A DNA stretch of 64,000 nucleotides from Pseudomonas paraglycinae (GTDB taxonomy: Bacteria > Pseudomonadota > Gammaproteobacteria > Pseudomonadales > Pseudomonadaceae). Numbering within the stretch: the stretch's first letter is position 1; each line of letters begins with the position of its first letter. This document shows positions 61,397-64,000 of this stretch, piece after piece. The position numbers and the translations under genes were made by a program. The DNA is taken from positions 62,001-126,000 of the forward strand of contig NZ_BQHR01000013.1 in NCBI RefSeq assembly GCF_021601625.1. Reading direction: 5' to 3'. A model generated the notes under the pieces. That model was not told the origin of the DNA, ran no database searches, and saw only the letters and a list, made by a program, of their open reading frames with translations.

Positions 61397-62908
61397 GTGA
61401 AGCGAGATACGCACCTGGTTGTGCTTTTGCTGTTGGTTATCGGCTGTTCCCTGGCCTCACTGACTGTCTGGAAGGTGCTGGCCTCTCGAGAGCGAGCGCT
61501 GGAGGAAGTGGACGTTCACGGGTTGAACCTGACCCAGGCGCTTGTCACCTATTCCGAAGGCATTGTCCGCCAAAGTTCGGCGCTTTTGCTCGGGCTTGTC
61601 GAACGCCTGGAAACCGAAGGCAGTGGCCCCGTTCAGATCCAGCGGATCAGTTCGCTGATCGACCGGCAGGAGCCGCTGATGCCACAGCTCAGCGGCATCA
61701 CCATCTACGACAGTCAGGGACGCTGGCTGATGTCGTCCAACCGGCCGATTCCGGCCGGGGCAAATAGCAGTGATCGGGCCTATTTCATTCATCACCGCGA
61801 TGATCCCTCCCCCGAAACCTTTATCGGTCCGCCCATTCAGAGCCGCTCCAATCAGGAATGGGTCATCACCGTCAGTCGACGCTTCAATGATGCTCGCGGT
61901 GAGTTTGCCGGTGTGGTCGCGGTGACCTTGGGCATCGAAAACTTTCTGCGGCTGTTTGGAAAGATCGATGTCGGCCAGGAGGGAGCCATCGGGCTGTCCT
62001 ATACCGATGGTACGTTGCTGGTTCGCTACCCCTTCCGCGAGCAGGACATGGGGCGCAATTTTTCAAAGTCGCCGATCTACGCCAAGTACCTGGTGGATCG
62101 CTCTGTCGGCACCGCCTCGTTCACCTCCAGCCTGGACGGTGTGGAAAGGCTCTACGCCTTTCGCAAAAGTGACCGGCTGCCGCTGATCACGACCGTCGCA
62201 CTCGGGAAACGCGAAGCCCTCGCCGCGTGGCGAACGGAGGCGCTGCTATCGGCCGTGGTGGTGACGGGCCTGCTGGCGCTTACCGGTCTCATCGGCTGGT
62301 TTTTGATACTGGATATCCGACGCAGAACCCAAGTAGAAGCGGAGTTGATGGGCACTCAACAGCAGTTGCTTTCGTCAAACAGGCAACTCGAGCTGTTGGC
62401 GATGAAGGACGCCCTGACCGGTCTGGCCAATCGACGCTGCTTCGATGTGACGCTGGACCTGGAGGCGCGACGAGCGCAGCGCGACGGCACGTCCTTGGCA
62501 CTGCTGATGATTGATATCGACTACTTCAAACTGTTCAACGATTCCTACGGGCATGTTGCCGGCGACGATTGCCTGCAACGCGTTGGCAACCTCGTGGAGA
62601 CGTGCGTGCGCCGTCCCTCGGATCTTGTGGCGCGGTATGGCGGTGAAGAGATGGGCGTCATCATGCCCAATACCGACAGCGAAGGTGCGCAGATCGTGGC
62701 GCAACTGATCCTCGACCGGTTGCAGCAAGCGAACATTTCCCACGAATCCAGCCCGTTGGGACGAGTGAGTGTCAGCATCGGGATTGCCACTGCCGCCGGT
62801 TCCCGACTCACCCCCGTGCAAGGTTTGATCGAAGCCGCCGATCGGGCGCTGTACAGTGCCAAGGCCTTGGGGCGAAACAGGTCGGTGAAACTGCCGGGCT
62901 TGATCTAG
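61397..62908 (+). CDS. Membrane diguanylate cyclase with periplasmic Cache-type sensor (second)
   Basis: A 503-residue paralogue of the cyclase at 58034. It starts at GTG 61397 with AAGGT. TM1 is HLVVLLLLVIGCSLASLTVW; the sensor has MPQLSGITIYDSQGRWLMSS, DRAYFIHHRDD and VSRRFNDARGEFAGVVAVTL; TM2 is LLSAVVVTGLLALTGLIGWF. The GGDEF domain has DALTGLANRRCFD and LLMIDIDYFKLFNDSYGH, and an active site GGEEM (415-419), with Met in the last place. The RPSD inhibition-site motif is retained. It is probably active. Sequence layout suggests duplication. Confidence 0.91.
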   Translation: MKRDTHLVVLLLLVIGCSLASLTVWKVLASRERALEEVDVHGLNLTQALVTYSEGIVRQSSALLLGLVERLETEGSGPVQIQRISSLIDRQEPLMPQLSGITIYDSQGRWLMSSNRPIPAGANSSDRAYFIHHRDDPSPETFIGPPIQSRSNQEWVITVSRRFNDARGEFAGVVAVTLGIENFLRLFGKIDVGQEGAIGLSYTDGTLLVRYPFREQDMGRNFSKSPIYAKYLVDRSVGTASFTSSLDGVERLYAFRKSDRLPLITTVALGKREALAAWRTEALLSAVVVTGLLALTGLIGWFLILDIRRRTQVEAELMGTQQQLLSSNRQLELLAMKDALTGLANRRCFDVTLDLEARRAQRDGTSLALLMIDIDYFKLFNDSYGHVAGDDCLQRVGNLVETCVRRPSDLVARYGGEEMGVIMPNTDSEGAQIVAQLILDRLQQANISHESSPLGRVSVSIGIATAAGSRLTPVQGLIEAADRALYSAKALGRNRSVKLPGLI

Positions 62909-62983
62909 CCTTAAGTGAAACCACGCGGGAGAAAACCACCATGTCCCTCCCCGAGCCACTCGCGCTGACAACCCGTAGATGGA

Positions 62984-63610
62984 ATGACTATGTATGGGGC
63001 AACGCAAAATGAAAGGGTCGTACACCGAGGGGCCTTTGGCGCGTCCTCCTTTTTGTCCTTGGTCCTTTGCTTGACGCTTGCAGCACCAGCCCAGGCTGAC
63101 ACCTGCCCTGCCGGCGAAAAACAAGTATGCCTCGACAGCTGCATTTGCCTGCCGGACCCGGAACGTCTGTCTGAAGACCTTTTCCGGATGGCGGCACCGG
63201 TCCTGGCGCAGGGCTTGACTCAGGCCCGCGCCGAAGCCGCCAGTACCGACATCAAACCGATTCCCCCGCACATCCGGGAGCAACTGCTGCGCTGGTATGA
63301 ACCCGGCGTCCTCGATGCCGTGCACTACAAAGTCACCAACGACGGCCAATACAACGCCGCCACGGCCATCCTGCAAAATCCGGATGTCGGTGCAGTGACG
63401 CTGATCGACATCATCCTGTTCCGCGACGCTGAAACCGCAGAACACAACGTCACTCTCTGGGCGCACGAACTGAAGCATGTGCAGCAGTTTCAGGAATGGG
63501 GAGTCGAAGGGTTTGCTCAGCGGTATACGCAGGATTTCAATGCGGTCGAGGCACCGGCGTATGCGATACAGGGCGAGGTCAGACGTTGGCTGCGAGCCGA
63601 AGCCCGATGA
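62984..63610 (+). CDS. Secreted putative zinc metalloprotein (DUF4157-like)
   Basis: A 208-residue protein with a hydrophobic signal (FLSLVLCLTLAAPAQA) beginning about 20 residues in, followed by a short Cys-rich region (DTCPAGEKQVCLDSCICLPD). Near the C-terminus, LWAHELKHVQQFQEWGVEGF holds an HExxH-type motif, with AEAPAYA-like EAPAYAIQGEV downstream, as in DUF4157 and related eCIS-core metalloprotein domains. The start is uncertain: ATG 62984 or 62990, with only a weak ribosome binding site. Export to the periplasm or beyond is inferred. Confidence 0.7.
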   Translation: MTMYGATQNERVVHRGAFGASSFLSLVLCLTLAAPAQADTCPAGEKQVCLDSCICLPDPERLSEDLFRMAAPVLAQGLTQARAEAASTDIKPIPPHIREQLLRWYEPGVLDAVHYKVTNDGQYNAATAILQNPDVGAVTLIDIILFRDAETAEHNVTLWAHELKHVQQFQEWGVEGFAQRYTQDFNAVEAPAYAIQGEVRRWLRAEAR

Positions 63611-63669
63611 TCGGACATCCCCTGCGTCCATGCCGGGGCCAGCCCCACCGTTCAAGCACCAGAAAAACC

Positions 63670-64000
63670 CTAGGCCTCGCCCGCCGAAACCGCCGCCCTC
63701 GCCTGCCCATGTTGCCGCGTGGTCACCAGCCCGATAAACGAAATCGCCAGCGCCAGCCCAATGGTCGACGTCACTTCCAGACGATGCTCGGGCGTCACCA
63801 TCATCACCGCCAGCGCAGCGCAGATGAACGCGATCACCAGCCACGTCAGCCATGGAAACAGCCACATGCGAAACGTCAGCTCGACGTTTTGCCGACGCAA
63901 CATCCGGCGCATGCGCAATTGCGAAACCGCGATCACCAGATACACCAGCAACGCAATCGCGCCGGAGCTGGCGAGCAGAAACTGGAACAGCCCCGCCGGC
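63670..64000 (-). CDS. C-terminal part of an APC-type amino acid permease (GabP-like), partial
   Basis: A frame entering from the right edge runs to the TAG at 63670-63672, about 110 residues. It contains LASSGAIALLVYLVIAVSQL and RMRRMLRRQNVELTFRMW, then PWLTWLVIAFICAALAVMM, typical of the last three membrane segments of GabP/AnsP-type amino acid transporters. The SSGAIAL-VYL-IAVSQLRMR block is particularly like GABA permease. The rest of the gene lies outside the window. Confidence 0.83.
   Translation of the reverse strand, partial: PAGLFQFLLASSGAIALLVYLVIAVSQLRMRRMLRRQNVELTFRMWLFPWLTWLVIAFICAALAVMMVTPEHRLEVTSTIGLALAISFIGLVTTRQHGQARAAVSAGEA

Overview
The window is a contiguous, GC-rich chromosomal segment that looks like a plant- or soil-associated Pseudomonas of the fluorescens group. 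Supporting signs are the many LysR regulators and ABC importers, a hydroxyproline cluster in the order known from Pseudomonas putida, a xylR-xylA-xylFGH set, tandem GGDEF proteins and Pseudomonas-style strong ribosome binding sites. No phage, IS element, CRISPR array or replication origin was seen. The species call is inference; no marker gene is present.

Layout. 1-9.1 kb: a thioesterase and a RidA protein, then a minus-strand four-gene agmatine operon (agu2A, agu2B, agu2C, agu2A') with a divergent LysR gene. Next come a radical-SAM/SPASM-like protein with an unusual C-terminal module, and a LysR/RidA divergent pair. 9.2-13.7 kb: a paralogous LeuC/LeuD isomerase, a LysR regulator and a 2-hydroxycarboxylate (CitS-type) symporter. 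13.8-22.2 kb: small conserved genes, tRNA-Gln(UUG), two secreted proteins, a zinc alcohol dehydrogenase, an MFS exporter, a LysR gene, an XRE-cupin regulator and a remarkable Met/Cys-rich protein.

22-38 kb: mostly minus strand. An APC permease has its 3' end overrun by an inverted-repeat element, followed by a TonB-dependent receptor. Beyond it is a tightly packed eight-gene unit: 2-oxoglutarate/Fe oxygenase, MetQ-, MetN- and MetI-like importer, a sugar-type ABC importer and a molybdopterin oxidoreductase. A PAAR remnant, lipoproteins and a second TonB-dependent receptor close this region.

38.4-45.9 kb: trans-4-hydroxy-L-proline catabolism. A PAS-AraC regulator is followed by a permease, epimerase, deaminase, semialdehyde dehydrogenase and FAD oxidase, giving a full route from hydroxyproline to 2-oxoglutarate. 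45.9-52.5 kb: D-xylose sensing (XylR), isomerisation (XylA) and high-affinity import (XylFGH); no xylulokinase is in the window.

52.6-64 kb: a 758-residue protein of unknown family directly downstream of tRNA-Lys(CUU), a LysR/quinone-oxidoreductase pair, a YcaC-like hydrolase, two membrane diguanylate cyclases flanking a lower-GC islet and msrA, a secreted putative metalloprotein, and the end of a GABA-type permease.

The best candidates for something undescribed are the duplicated Met/Cys-rich protein (20789-21307), the mixed two-transporter operon (26522-34221), the tRNA-adjacent 758-residue orphan, and the radical-SAM protein with a repeat-type tail.
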